DNA from: Hydractinia symbiolongicarpus
Taxonomy: Eukaryota > Cnidaria > Hydrozoa > Anthoathecata > Hydractiniidae
Length of the DNA stretch: 64,000 bases
NCBI RefSeq assembly: GCF_029227915.1
Contig: NC_079887.1
Location: forward strand, 2,480,001-2,544,000
Reading direction: 5' to 3'
The notes under the pieces were generated by a model. It worked only from the letters and a program-made list of their open reading frames with translations, ran no database searches and was not told where the DNA came from. Shown one piece after another: positions 38,501-51,800 of the stretch; position 1 is the stretch's first letter; each line of letters opens with the position of its first letter. Both the position numbers and the translations under genes were made by a program.

Positions 38501-41293
38501 GATTTACGGGAAATCGCGGGTTTTCGTTTGCCGGCGATTAAACTTCTTTTATTCAGCGTCTCATTAAAAATGAAAACATTTTTAAAAACTACTAGTCTCA
38601 TGGGCTTTAGTGGTGAAAAAATAATTTAAAAAATCGTTCTGGAAATGAGTTTACTCACAGGGTACTTTCTTTGTATACATTCGACTATACGTGCCAAGCC
38701 GGGATTTACGGGAAATCGCGGGTTTTCGTTTGCCAGCGATTAAACTTCTTTTATTTAGCGTCTCATCAAAAATGAAAATATTTTTGAAAACTACAAGTCT
38801 CATGCGTTTTAGTGGTATAAAAATAATTTAAAAAATCGTTCGGGAAATGAGTTTACTCCCTGGGTACTTTCTTTGTATACTTTTGACTGTACGGGCCAAG
38901 CCGGGATTTACGGGAAATCGCGGGTTTTCGTTTGCCGGCGATTAAACTGCTTTTATTCAGCGTCTCATCAAAAATGAAAACATTTTTAAAAACTACAAGT
39001 CTTATGCGTTTTAGTGGTGAAAAAATAATTTAAAAAATCGTTCTGGAAATAAGTTTACTCACAGGGTACTTTCTTTGTATACATTCGACTATACGTGCCA
39101 AGCCCGGGATTTACGGGAAATCGCGGGTTTTCGTTTGCCGGAGATTAAACTTCTTTTATTCAGCGTCTCATCAAAAATGAAAACATTTTTGAAAACTACA
39201 AGTCTCATGCGTTTTAGTGGTGAAAAAATAATTTAAAAAATCGTTCGGGAAATGAGTTTACTCCCTGGGTACTTTCTTTGTATACTTTTGACTGTACGGG
39301 CCAAGCCGGGATTTACGGGAAATCGCGGGTTTTCGTTTGCCGGCGATTAAACTTCTTTTATTCAACGTCTCATCAAAAATGAAAACATTTTTAAAAACTA
39401 CAAGTCTTATGCGTTTTAGTGGTGAAAAAATAATTTAAAAAATCGTTCTGGAAATAAGTTTACTCACAGGGTACTTTCTTTGTATACATTCGACTATACG
39501 TGCCAAGCCCGGGATTTACGGGAAATCGCGGGTTTTCGTTTGCCGGAGATTAAACTTCTTTTATTCAGCGTCTCATCAAAAATGAAAACATTTTTGAAAA
39601 CTACAAGTCTCATGCGTTTTAGTGGTGAAAAAATAATTTAAAAAATCGTTCGGGAAATGAGTTTACTCCCTGGGTACTTTCTTTGTATACTTTTGACTGT
39701 ACGGGCCAAGCCGGGATTTACGGGAAATCGCGGGTTTTCGTTTGCCGGCGATTAAACTTCTTTTATTCAACGTCTCATCAAAAATGAAAACATTTTTAAA
39801 AATTACAAGTCTTATGCGTTTTAGTGGTGAAAAAATAATTTAAAAAATCGTTCTGGAAATAAGTTTACTCACAGGGTACTTTCTTTGTATACATTCGACT
39901 ATACGTGCCAAGCCCGGGATTTACGGGAAATCGCGGGTTTTCGTTTGCGGGAGATTAAACTTCTTTTATTCAGCGTCTCATCAAAAATGAAAACATTTTT
40001 AAAAACTACAAGTCTCATGCGTTTTAGTGGTGAAAAAATAATTTAAAAAATCGTTCGGGAAATGAGTTTACTCCCTGGGTACTTTCTTTGTATACTTTTG
40101 AATATACGGTCCAAGCCGGGATTTACGGGAAATCGCGGGTTTTCGTTTGCCGGCGATTAAACTTCTTTTATTCAGCGTCTCATCAAAAATAAAAACATTT
40201 TTAAAAACTACAAGTCTCATGGGTTTTAGTGGTGAAAAAATAATTTAAAAAATCGTTCTAGAAATGAGTTTACTCACAGGGTACTTTCTTTGTATACATT
40301 CGACTATACGTGCCGAGTCCGGGATTTAGGGAAATCGCAGGTTTTCGTTTGCCGGCGATTAAACTGCTTTTATTCAGCGTCTTATCAAAAATGAAAACAT
40401 TTTTGAAAACTACCAGTCTCATGCGTTTTAGTGGTGAAATAATAATTTAAAAAATCGTTTGGGAAATGAGTTTACTCCCTGGGTACTTTCTTGGTATACT
40501 TTTGACTATATGGGCCGAGTCCAGGATTTACGGGAAATCGCAGGTTTTTGCTTGCCGGCGATTAAACTTCTTTTATTCAGCGTCTCATCAAAAATGAAAA
40601 CATTTTTAAAAACTACAAGTCTCATGCGTTTTAGTGGTGAAAAAGTAATTTAAAAAATCGTTCGGGAAATGAGTTTACTCCTTCGGTACTTTCTTTTTAT
40701 ACATTCGACTATACGGGCCAAGCCCTGGATTTACGGGAAAACGCGGGATTTCGTTTGCCGGCGATTAAACCTCTTTCATTAAGCGTCTCATCAAAAATGA
40801 AAACATTTTTTAAAACCACAAGTCTCATGCGTTTTAGTGGTGAAAAAATAATATAAAAAATCGTTCGGGAAATGAGTTTACTCCCTGGGTACTTTCTTTG
40901 TATACTTTCGACTATACGGGCCAAGCCCGGGATTTACGGGAAATCGCGGGTTTTCGTTTGCCGGCGATTAAACTTTTTTTATTCAGCGTCTCATCAAAAA
41001 TGAAAACATTTTTAAAAACTACAAGTCTCATGCGTTTAGTGGTAAAAAAATAATATAAAAAATCGTTCGGGAAATGAGCTTACTCCCTGGGTACTTTCTT
41101 TGTATACTTTTGACTATACGGCCGAGTCCAGGATTTACGCGAAATCGCAGGTTTTCGTTTGCCGGCGATTAAACTTCTTTTATTCAGCGTCTCATCAAAA
41201 ATGAAAACATTTTTAAAAACTAAAAGTCTCATGCGTTTTAGTGGTGAAAAAGTAATTTAAAAAATCGTTCGGGAAATGAGTTTACTCCCTGGG

Positions 41294-42917
41294 TACACTC
41301 TTTGTATACTTTTGACTATACGGGCCAAGCCCGGGATTTACGGGAAATCGCAGGTTTTCGTTTGCCGGCGATTAAACTTCTTTTATTTAGCGTCTCATCA
41401 AAAATGAAAACACTTTTGAAAACTACAAGTCTCATGCGTATTAGTGGTGAAAAGAAAATTTAAAAAATTGTTCGGGAAATAAGTTTACTCACAGGGTACT
41501 TTCTTTGCATACATTCGACTATACGTGCCAAGCCCGGGATTTACGGGAAATGGCGGGTTTTCGTTTGCCGGCGATTAAACTTCTTTTATTTAGCGTCTCA
41601 TCAAAAATGAAAACATTTTTGAAAACTACAAGTCTCATGCGTTTTAGTGGTGAAAAGAAAATTTAAAAAATCGTTCGGGAAGTGAGTTTACTTCCTCGGT
41701 ACTTTCTTTGTATACATTCGACTATACGGGCCAAGCCCCGGATTTACGGGAAAACGCGGGATTTCGTTTGCCGGCGATTAAACCTCTTTCATTAAGCGTC
41801 TCATCAAAAATGAAAACATTTTTTAAAACTACAAGTCTCATGCGTTTTAGTGGTGAAAAAATAATTTAAAAAATCGTTCGGGAAATGAGTTTACTCCCTG
41901 GGTACTTTCTTTGTATACTTTCGACTATACGGGCCAAGCCCGGGATTTACGGGAAATCGCGGGTTTTCGTTTGCCGGCGATTAAACTTCTTTTATTCAGC
42001 GTCTCTTCAAAAATGAAAACATTTTTAAAAACTAAAAGTCTCATGCGTTTTAGTGGTGAAAAAGTAATTTAAAAAATCGTTCGGGAAATGAGTTTACTCC
42101 CTGGGTACACTCTTTGTATACTTTTGACTATACGGGCCAAGCCCGGGATTTACGGGAAATCGCGGGTTTTCGTTTGCCGGCGATTAAACTTCTTTTATTT
42201 AGCGTCTCATCAAAAATGAAAACACTTTTGAAAACTACAAGTCTCATGCGTATTAGTGGTGAAAAGAAAATTTAAAAAATTGTTCGGGAAATAAGTTTAC
42301 TCACAGGGTACTTTCTTTGCATACATTCGACTATACGTGCCAAGCCCGGGATTTACGGGAAATGGCGGGTTTTCGTTTGCCGGCGATTAAACTTCTTTTA
42401 TTTAGCGTCTCATCAAAAATGAAAACATTTTTGAAAACTACAAGTCTCATGCGTTTTAGTGGTGAAAAGAAAATTTAAAAAATCGTTCGGGAAGTGAGTT
42501 TACTTCCTCGGTACTTTCTTTGTATACATTCGACTATTCGGGCCAAGCCCCGGATTTACGGGAAAACGCGGGATTTCGTTTGCCGGCGATTAAACCTCTT
42601 TCATTAAGCGTCTCATCAAAAATGAAAACATTTTTTAAAACTACAAGTCTCATGCGTTTTAGTGGTGAAAAAATAATTTAAAAAATCGTTCGGGAAATGA
42701 GTTTACTCCCTGGGTACTTTCTTTGTATACTTTCGACTATACGGGCCAAGCCCGGGATTTACGGGAAATCGCGGGTTTTCGTTTGCCGGCGATTAAACTT
42801 CTTTTATTCAGCGTCTCTTCAAAAATGAAAACATTTTTAAAAACTACAAGTCTCATGCGTTTAGTGGTAAAAAAATAAAATAAAAAATCGTTCGGGAAAT
42901 GAGCTTACTCCCTGGGT
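41294..42917. repeat. Tandem higher-order unit, 812 bp (4 monomers) x2
   Basis: Marker variants recur 812 bp apart: gggtacactc at 41291 and 42103, and agtgagtttacttcc at 41681 and 42493. Four 203-bp monomers form the unit. Confidence 0.75.
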
Positions 42918-43571
42918 ACTTTCTTTGTATACTTTTGACTATACGGGCGAGTCCAGGATTTACGCGAAATCACAGGTTTTCGTTTGCTGGCGATTAAACG
43001 TCTTTTATTCAGCGTCTCATCAAAAATGAAAACATTTTTAAAAACTACAAGTCTCATGCGTTTTAGTGGTGAAAAAATAATTTAAAAAATCGTTCGGGAA
43101 ATGAGTTTACTCCCTGGGTACTTTCTTTGTATACTTTCGACTATACGGGCCAAGCCCGGGATTTACGGCAAATCGCGGGTTTTCGTTTGCCGGCGATTAA
43201 ACTTCTTTTATTCAGCGTCTCATCAAAAATGAAAACATTTTTAAAAACTACAAGTCTCATGCGTTTAGTGGTAAAAAAATAATATAAAAAATCGTTCGGG
43301 AAATGAGCTTACTCCCTGGGTACTTTCTTTGTATACTTTTGACTATACGGGCGAGTCCAGGATTTACGTGAAATCGCAGGTTTTCGTTTACCGGCGATTA
43401 AACTTCTTTTATTCAGCGTCTCATCAAAAATGAAAGCATTTTTAAAAACTACAAGTCTCATGCGTTTTAGTGGTGAAAAAGTAATTTAAAAAATCGTTCG
43501 GGAAATGAGTTTACTCCCTGGGTACTTTCTTTGTATACTTTTGACTATACGGGCCAAGCCCGGGATTTACG

Positions 43572-45861
43572 GGAAATCGCGGGTTTTCGTTTGCCGGCGA
43601 TTAAACTTCTTTTATTCAGCGTCTCATCAAAAATGAAAACATTTTTAAAAACTACAAGTCTCATGGGCTTTAGTGGTGAAGAAATAATTTAAAAAATCGT
43701 TCTGGAAATGAGTTTACTCACAGGGTACTTTCTTTGTATACATTCGACTATACGTGCCAAGCCCGGGATTTACGGGAAATCGCGGGTTTTCATTTGCCGG
43801 CGATTAAACTTCTTTTATTTAGCGTCTCATCAAAAATGAAAACATTTTTGAAAACTACAAGTCTCATGCGTTTTAGTGGTAAAAAAATAATTTAAAAAAT
43901 CGTTCGGGAAATGAGTTTACTCCCTGGGTACTTTCTTTGTATACTTTTGACTATACGGGCCAAGCTGGGATTTACGGGAAATCGCGGGTTTTCGTTTGCC
44001 GGCAATTAAACTTCTTTTATTCAGCGTCTCATCAAAAATGAAAACATTTTTAAAAACTACAAGTCTTATGCGTTTTAGAGGTGAAAAAATAATTTAAAAA
44101 ATCGATCTGTAATTGAGTTTACTCACAGGGTACTTTCTTTGTATACATTCGACTATACGGGCCAAGCCCGGGATTTACGGGAAATCGCGGGTTTTCGTTT
44201 GCCGGAGATTAAACTTCTTTTATTCAGCGTCTCATCAAAAATTAAAACATTTTTGAAAACTACAAGTCTCATGCGTTTTAGTGGTGAAAAAATAATTTAA
44301 AAAATCGTTCGGGAAATGAGTTTACTCCCTGGGTACTTTCTTTGTATACTTTTGACTATACGGGCCGAGTTCAGGATTTACGGGAAATCGCGGATTTTCG
44401 TTTGCCGGCGATTAAACTTCTTTTATTCAGCGTCCCAACAAATATGAAAATATTTTTGAAAACTACAAGTATCATGCGTTTTAGTGGTGAAAAAATAATT
44501 TAAAAAATCGTTCGGGAAATGAGTTTACTCCCTGGGTACTTTCTTTGAATACTATTGACTATAGGGGCTAAGCAGGGATTTACGGGAAATCGCGGGCTTT
44601 CGTTTGCCGGCGATTAAACTTCTTTTATTCAGCGTCTCATCAAAAATGAAAACATTTTTAAAAAGTACAAGTCTTATGCGTTTTAGTGGTGAAAAAATAA
44701 TTTAAAAAATCGTTCTGGAAATCGCGGGTTTTCGTTTGCCGGCGATTAAACTTCTTTTATTCAGCGTCTCATCAAAAATGAAAACATTTTTAAAAACTAC
44801 AAGTCTCATGGGCTTTAGTGGTGAAGAAATAATTTAAAAAATCGTTCTGGAAATGAGTTTACTCACAGGGTACTTTCTTTGTATACATTCGACTATACGT
44901 GCCAAGCCCGGGATTTACGGGAAATCGCGGGTTTTCATTTGCCGGCGATTAAACTTCTTTTATTTAGCGTCTCATCAAAAATGAAAACATTTTTGAAAAC
45001 TACAAGTCTCATGCGTTTTAGTGGTAAAAAAATAATTTAAAAAATCGTTCGGGAAATGAGTTTACTCCCTGGGTACTTTCTTTGTATACTTTTGACTATA
45101 CGGGCCAAGCTGGGATTTACGGGAAATCGCGGGTTTTCGTTTGCCGGCAATTAAACTTCTTTTATTCAGCGTCTCATCAAAAATGAAAACATTTTTAAAA
45201 ACTACAAGTCTTATGCGTTTTAGAGGTGAAAAAATAATTTAAAAAATCGATCTGTAATTGAGTTTACTCACAGGGTACTTTCTTTGTATACATTCGACTA
45301 TACGGGCCAAGCCCGGGATTTACGGGAAATCGCGGGTTTTCGTTTGCCGGAGATTAAACTTCTTTTATTCAGCGTCTCATCAAAAATTAAAACATTTTTG
45401 AAAACTACAAGTCTCATGCGTTTTAGTGGTGAAAAAATAATTTAAAAAATCGTTCGGGAAATGAGTTTACTCCCTGGGTACTTTCTTTGTATACTTTTGA
45501 CTATACGGGCCGAGTTCAGGATTTACGGGAAATCGCGGATTTTCGTTTGCCGGCGATTAAACTTCTTTTATTCAGCGTCCCAACAAATATGAAAATATTT
45601 TTGAAAACTACAAGTATCATGCGTTTTAGTGGTGAAAAAATAATTTAAAAAATCGTTCGGGAAATGAGTTTACTCCCTGGGTACTTTCTTTGAATACTAT
45701 TGACTATAGGGGCTAAGCAGGGATTTACGGGAAATCGCGGGCTTTCGTTTGCCGGCGATTAAACTTCTTTTATTCAGCGTCTCATCAAAAATGAAAACAT
45801 TTTTAAAAAGTACAAGTCTTATGCGTTTTAGTGGTGAAAAAATAATTTAAAAAATCGTTCT
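43572..45861. repeat. 1,145-bp tandem duplication out of phase with the monomer
   Basis: 43572-44716 is repeated as 44717-45861 (for example tagtggtgaagaaat at 43671 and 44816). The length is 5.6 monomers, so the junction breaks the monomer phase: tct-ggaaat-cgcggg at 44714-44728. The six bases ggaaat occur at both parental sites. Confidence 0.85.
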
Positions 45862-48800
45862 GGAAATGAGTTTACTCACAGGGTACTTTCTTTGTTTACA
45901 TTCGACTATACGGGCCAAGCCCGGGATTTACGGGAAATCGCGGGTTTTCGTTTTCCGGCGATTAAGCCTCTTTCATTAAGCGTCTCATCAAAAATGAAAA
46001 CATTTTTGAAAACTACAAGTCTCATGCGTATTAGTGGTGAAAAAAAAATTTAAAAAATCGTTCGGGAAATGAGTTTACTCCCTGGGTACTTTCTTTGTAT
46101 ACATTCGACTATACGGGCCAAGCCCCAGATTTACGGGAAAACGCGGGATTTCGTTTGCCGGCGATTAAACTTCTTTTATTCAGCGTCTCATCAAAAATGA
46201 AAACATTTTTAAAAACTACAAGTCTCATGCGTTTTAGTGGTGAAAAAATAATTTAAAAAATCGTTCGGGAAATGAGTTTACTCCCTGGGTACTTTCTTTG
46301 TATACTTTTGACTATACGGGCCAAGCCGGGATTTACGGGAAATCGCGGGTTTTCGTTTGCCGGCGATTAAACTTCTTTTATTCAGCGTCTCATCAAAAAT
46401 GAAAACATTCTTGAAAACTACAAGTCTCATCCGTTTTAGTGGTGAAAAAATAATTTAAAAAATCCTTCGGGAAATGAGTTTACTCCCTGGGTACTTTCTT
46501 TGTATACTTTTGACTATACGGGCCAAGCCGGGATTTACGGGAAATCGCGGGTTTTCGTTTGCCGGCGATTAAACTTCTTTTATTCAGCGTCTCATCGAAA
46601 ATGAAAGCATTCTTGAAAACTACAAGTCTCATGCGTTTTAGTGGTGAAAAAATAATTTAAAAAATCGTTCGGGAAATGAGTTTACTCCCTGGGTACTTTC
46701 TTTGTATACTTTTGACTATACGGGCCGAGTTCGGGATTTACGGGAAATCGCGGATTTTCGTTTGCCGGCGATTAAACTTCTTTTATTCAGCGTCCCATCA
46801 AATATGAAAATATATTTGAAAACTACAAGTCTCATGCGTTTAGTGGTAAAAAAATAATATAAAAAATCGTTCGGGAAATGAGTTTACTCCCTGGGTACTT
46901 TCTTTGTATACTTTTGACTATACGGTCCAAGCCCGGGATTTACGGGAAATCGCGGGTTTTCGTTTGCCGGCGATTAAACTTCTTTTATTCAGTGTCTCAT
47001 CAAAAATGAAAACATTTTTAAAAACTACAAGTCTCATGCGTTTTAGTGGTGAAAAAATAATTTAAAAAATCGTTCGGGAAATGAGTTTACTCCCTGGGTA
47101 CTTTCTTTTTATACTTTTGACTATACGGGCCAAGCCCCAGATTTACGGGAAATCGCGGGTTTTCGTTTGCCGGCGATTAAACTTCTTTTATTCAGCGTCT
47201 CATCAAAAATGAAAACATTTTTAAAAACTACAAGTATTATGCGTTTTAGTGGTGAAAAATAAAATTTAAAAAATCGTTCGGGAAATGAGTTTACTCCCTG
47301 GGTACTCTCTTTGTATACTTTTGACTATACGAGCCGAGTCCGGGATTTAGGGAAATCGCAGGTTTTCGTTTGCCGGCGATTAAACTGCTTTTATTCAGCG
47401 TCTCATCAAAAATGAAAACATTTTTGAAAACTACAAGTCTCATGCGTTTTAGTGGTGAAAAAATAATTTAAAAAATCTTTCGGAAAATGAGTTTACTCCC
47501 TGGGTACTTTCTTTGTATACATTCGACTATACGTGCCACGCCCGGGATTAACGGGAAATCGCGGGTTTTCGTTTGCCGGCGATTAAACTTCTTTTATTCA
47601 GCGTCTCATCAAAAATGAAAACATTTTTGAAAACTACAAGTCTCATGCGTTTTAGTGGTGAAAAAATAATTTAAAAAATCGTTCGGGAAATGAGTTTACT
47701 CCCTGGGTACTTTCTTTGTATACTTTTGACTATACGGGCCAAGCCGGGATTTACGGGAAATCGCGGGTTTTCGTTTGCCGGCGATTAAACTTCTTTTATT
47801 CAGCGTCTCATCAAAAATGAAAACATTTTTAAAAACTACAAGTCTTATGCGTTTTAGTGGTGAAAAAATAATTTAAAAAATCGTTCTGGAAACGAGTTTA
47901 CTCACAGGGTACTTTCTTTGTATACTTTTGACTATACGGGCCAAGCCCGGGATTTACGGGAAATCGCGGGTTTTCGTTTGCCGGCGATTAAACTTCTTTT
48001 ATTCAGCGTCTCATCAAAAATGAAAACATTTTTAAAAAAGGTCTTATGCGTTTTAGTGGTGAAAAAATAATTTTAAAAATCGTTCTGGAAATGAGTTTAC
48101 TCCCTGGGTACTTTCTTTGTATACTTTTGACTATAAGGGCCGAGTCCGGGATTTAGGGAAATCGCAGGTTTTCGTTTGCCGGCGATTAAACTGCTTTTAT
48201 TCAGCGTCTCATCAAAAATGAAAACATTTTTGAAAACTACAAGTCTCATGCGTTTTAGTGGTGAAAAAGTAATTTAGAAAATCGTTCCGGAAATGAGTTT
48301 ACTCCCTGGGTACTTTCTTTGTATACTTTTGACTATACGGGCCAAGCCCGGGATTTACGGGAAATCGCGGGTTTTCGTTTACCGGCGATTAAACTTCTTT
48401 TATTCAGCGTCTCATCAAAAATGAAAACATTTTTAAAAACTACAAGTCTTATGCGTTTTAGTGGTGAAAAAATAATTTAAAAAATCGTTTTGGAAATGAG
48501 TTTACTCCCTGGGTACTTTCTTTGTATACTTTTGACTATACGGGCCGAGTCCGGGATTTACGGGAAATCGCAGGTTTTCGTTTGCCGGCGATTAAACTTC
48601 TTTTATTCAGCGTCTCATCAAAAATGAAAACATTTTTAAAAACTACAAGTCTCATGCGTTTTAGTGGTGAAAAAGTAATTTAAAAAATCGTTCGGGAAAT
48701 GAGTTTACTCCCTGGGTACTTTCTTTGTATACTTTTGACTATACGGGCCAAGCCCGGGATTTACGGGAAATCGCGGGTTTTCGTTTGCCGGCGATTAAAC

Positions 48801-51800
48801 TTCTTTTATTCAGCGTCTCATCAAAAATGAAAACATTTTTAAAAAAGGTCTTATGCGTTTTAGTGGTGAAAAAATAATTTAAAAAATCGTTCTGGAAATG
48901 AGTTTACTCCCTGGGTACTTTCTTTGTATACTTTTGACTATAAGGGCCGAGTCCGGGATTTAGGGAAATCGCAGGTTTTCGTTTGCCGGCGATTAAACTG
49001 CTTTTATTCAGCGTCTCATCAAAAATGAAAACATTTTTGAAAACTGCAAGTCTCATGCGTTTTAGTGGTGAAAAAGTAATTTAAAAAATCGTTCCGGAAA
49101 TGAGTTTACTCCCTGGGTACTTTCTTTGTATACTTTTGACTATACGGGCCAAGCCCGGGATTTACGGGAAATCGCGGGTTTTCGTTTACCGGCGATTAAA
49201 CTTCTTTTATTCAGCGTCTCATCAAAAATGAAAACATTTTTAAAAACTACAAGTCTTATGCGTTTTAGTGGTGAAAAAATAATTTAAAAAATCGTTTTGG
49301 AAATGAGTTTACTCCCTGGGTACTTTCTTTGTATACTTTTGACTATACGGGCCGAGTCCGGGATTTACGGGAAATCGCAGGTTTTCGTTTGCCGGCGATT
49401 AAACTTCTTTTATTCAGCGTCTCATCAAAAATGAAAACATTTTTAGAAACTACAAGTCTCATGCGTTTTAGTGGTGAAAAAGTAATTTAAAAAATCGTTC
49501 GGGAAATGAGTTTACTCCCTGGGTACTTTCTTTGTATACTTTTGACTATACGGGACAAGCCCGGGATTTACGGGAAATCGCGGGTTTTTGTTTGCCTGCG
49601 ATTAAACTTCTTTTATTCAGCGTCTCATCAAAAATGAAAACATTTTTAAAAACTACAAGTCTTATGCGTTTTAGTGGTGAAAAAATAATTTAAAAAATCG
49701 TTCTGGAAATGAGTTTACTCCCTGGGTACTTTCTTTGTATACTTTTGACTATACGGGCCGAGTCCGGGATTTAGGGAAATCGCAGGTTTTCGTTTGCCGG
49801 CGATTAAACTGCTTTTATTCAGCGTCTCATCAAAAATGAAAACATTTTTGAAAACTACGAGTCTCATGCGTTTTAGTGGTGAAATAATAATTTAAATATC
49901 GTTTGGGAAATGAGTTTACTCCCTGGGTACTTTCTTTGTATACTTTTGACTATACGGGCCGAGTCAAGGATTTACGGGAAATCGCAGGTTTTTGTTTGCC
50001 GGCGATTAAACTTCTTTTATTCAGCGTCTCATCAAAAATGAAAACATTTAAAAACTACAAGTCTCATGCGTTTTAGTGGTGAAAAAGTAATTTAAAAAAT
50101 CGTTCGGGAAATGAGTTTACTCCCTGGGTACTTTCTTTGTATACTTTTAACTATACGGGCCAAGCCCGGGATTTACAGGAAATCGCAGGTTTTCGTTTGC
50201 CGGCGATTAAACTTCTTTTATTCAGCGTCTCATCAAAAATGAAAACATTTTTGAAAACTACAAGTCTCATGCGTTTTAGTGGTGAAAAAATAATTTAAAA
50301 AATCGTTCGGGAAATGAGTTTACTCCCTGGGTACTTTCTTTGTATACTTTTGACTATACGGGCCGAGTCTGGGATTTACGGGAAATCGCGGATTTTCGTT
50401 TGCCGGCGATTAAACTTCTTTTATTCAGAGTCTCATCAAAAATGAAAACATTTAAAAACTACAAGTCTCATGCGTTTTAGTGGTGAAAAAGTAATTTAAA
50501 AAATCGTTCGGGAAATGAGTTTACTCCCTGGGTACTTTCTTTGTATACTTTTAACTATACGGGCCAAGCCCGGGATTTACGGGAAATCGCAGGTTTTCGT
50601 TTGCCGGCGATTAAACTTCTTTTATTCAGCGTCTCATCAAAAATGAAAACATTTTTGAAAACTACAAGTCTCATGCGTTTTAGTGGTGAAAAAATAATTT
50701 AAAAAATCGTTCGGGAAATGAGTTTACTCCCTGGGTACTTTCTTTGTATACTTTTGACTATACGGGCCGAGTCTGGGATTTACGGGAAATCGCGGATTTT
50801 CGTTTGCCGGCGATTAAACTTCTTTTATTCAGCGTCCCATCAAATATGTAAATATTTTTGAAAACTACAAGTCTCATGCGTTTAGTGGTAAAAAAATAAT
50901 ATAAAAAATCGTTCGGGAAATGAGTTTACTCCCTGGGTACTTTCTTTGTATACTTTTGACTATACGGGCCAAGCCCGGGATTTACGGGAAATCGCGGGTT
51001 TTCGTTTGCCGGCGATTAAACTTCTTTTATTCAGCGTCTCATCAAAAATGAAAACATTTTTAAAAAAAGTCTTATGCGTTTTAGTGGTGAAAAAATAATT
51101 TAAAAAATCGTTCTGGAAATGAGTTTACTCCCTGGGTACTTTCTTTGTATACTTTTGACTATACGGGCCGAGTCTGGGATTTACGGGAAATCGCGGATTT
51201 TCGTTTGCCGGCGATTAAACTTCTTTTATTCCAGCGTCCCATCAAATATGTAAATATTTTTGAAAACTACAAGTCTCATGCGTTTAGTGGTAAAAAAATA
51301 ATATAAAAAATCGTTCGGGAAATGAGTTTACTCCCTGGGTACTTTCTTTGTATACTTTTGACTATACGGGCCAAGCCCGGGATTTACGGGAAATCGCGGG
51401 ATTTCGTTTGCCGGCGATTAAACTTCTTTTATTCAGCGTCTCATCAAAAATGAAAACATTTTTAAAAAAAGTCTTATGCGTTTTAGTGGTGAAAAAATAA
51501 TTTAAAAAATCGTTCTGGAAATGAGTTTACTCCCTGGGTACTTTCTTTGTATACTTTTGACTATAAGGGCCGAGTCCGGGATTTAGGGAAATCGCAGGTT
51601 TTCGTTTGCCGGCGATTAAACTGCTTTTATTCAGCGTCCCATCAAAAATGAAAACATTTTTGAAAACTACAAGTCTCATGCGTTTTAGTGGTGAAAAAAT
51701 AACTTAAAAAATCGTTCGGGAAATGAGTTTACTCCCTGGGTACTTTCTTTGTATACATTCGACTATACGTGCCAAGCCCGGGATTAACGGGAAATCGCGG

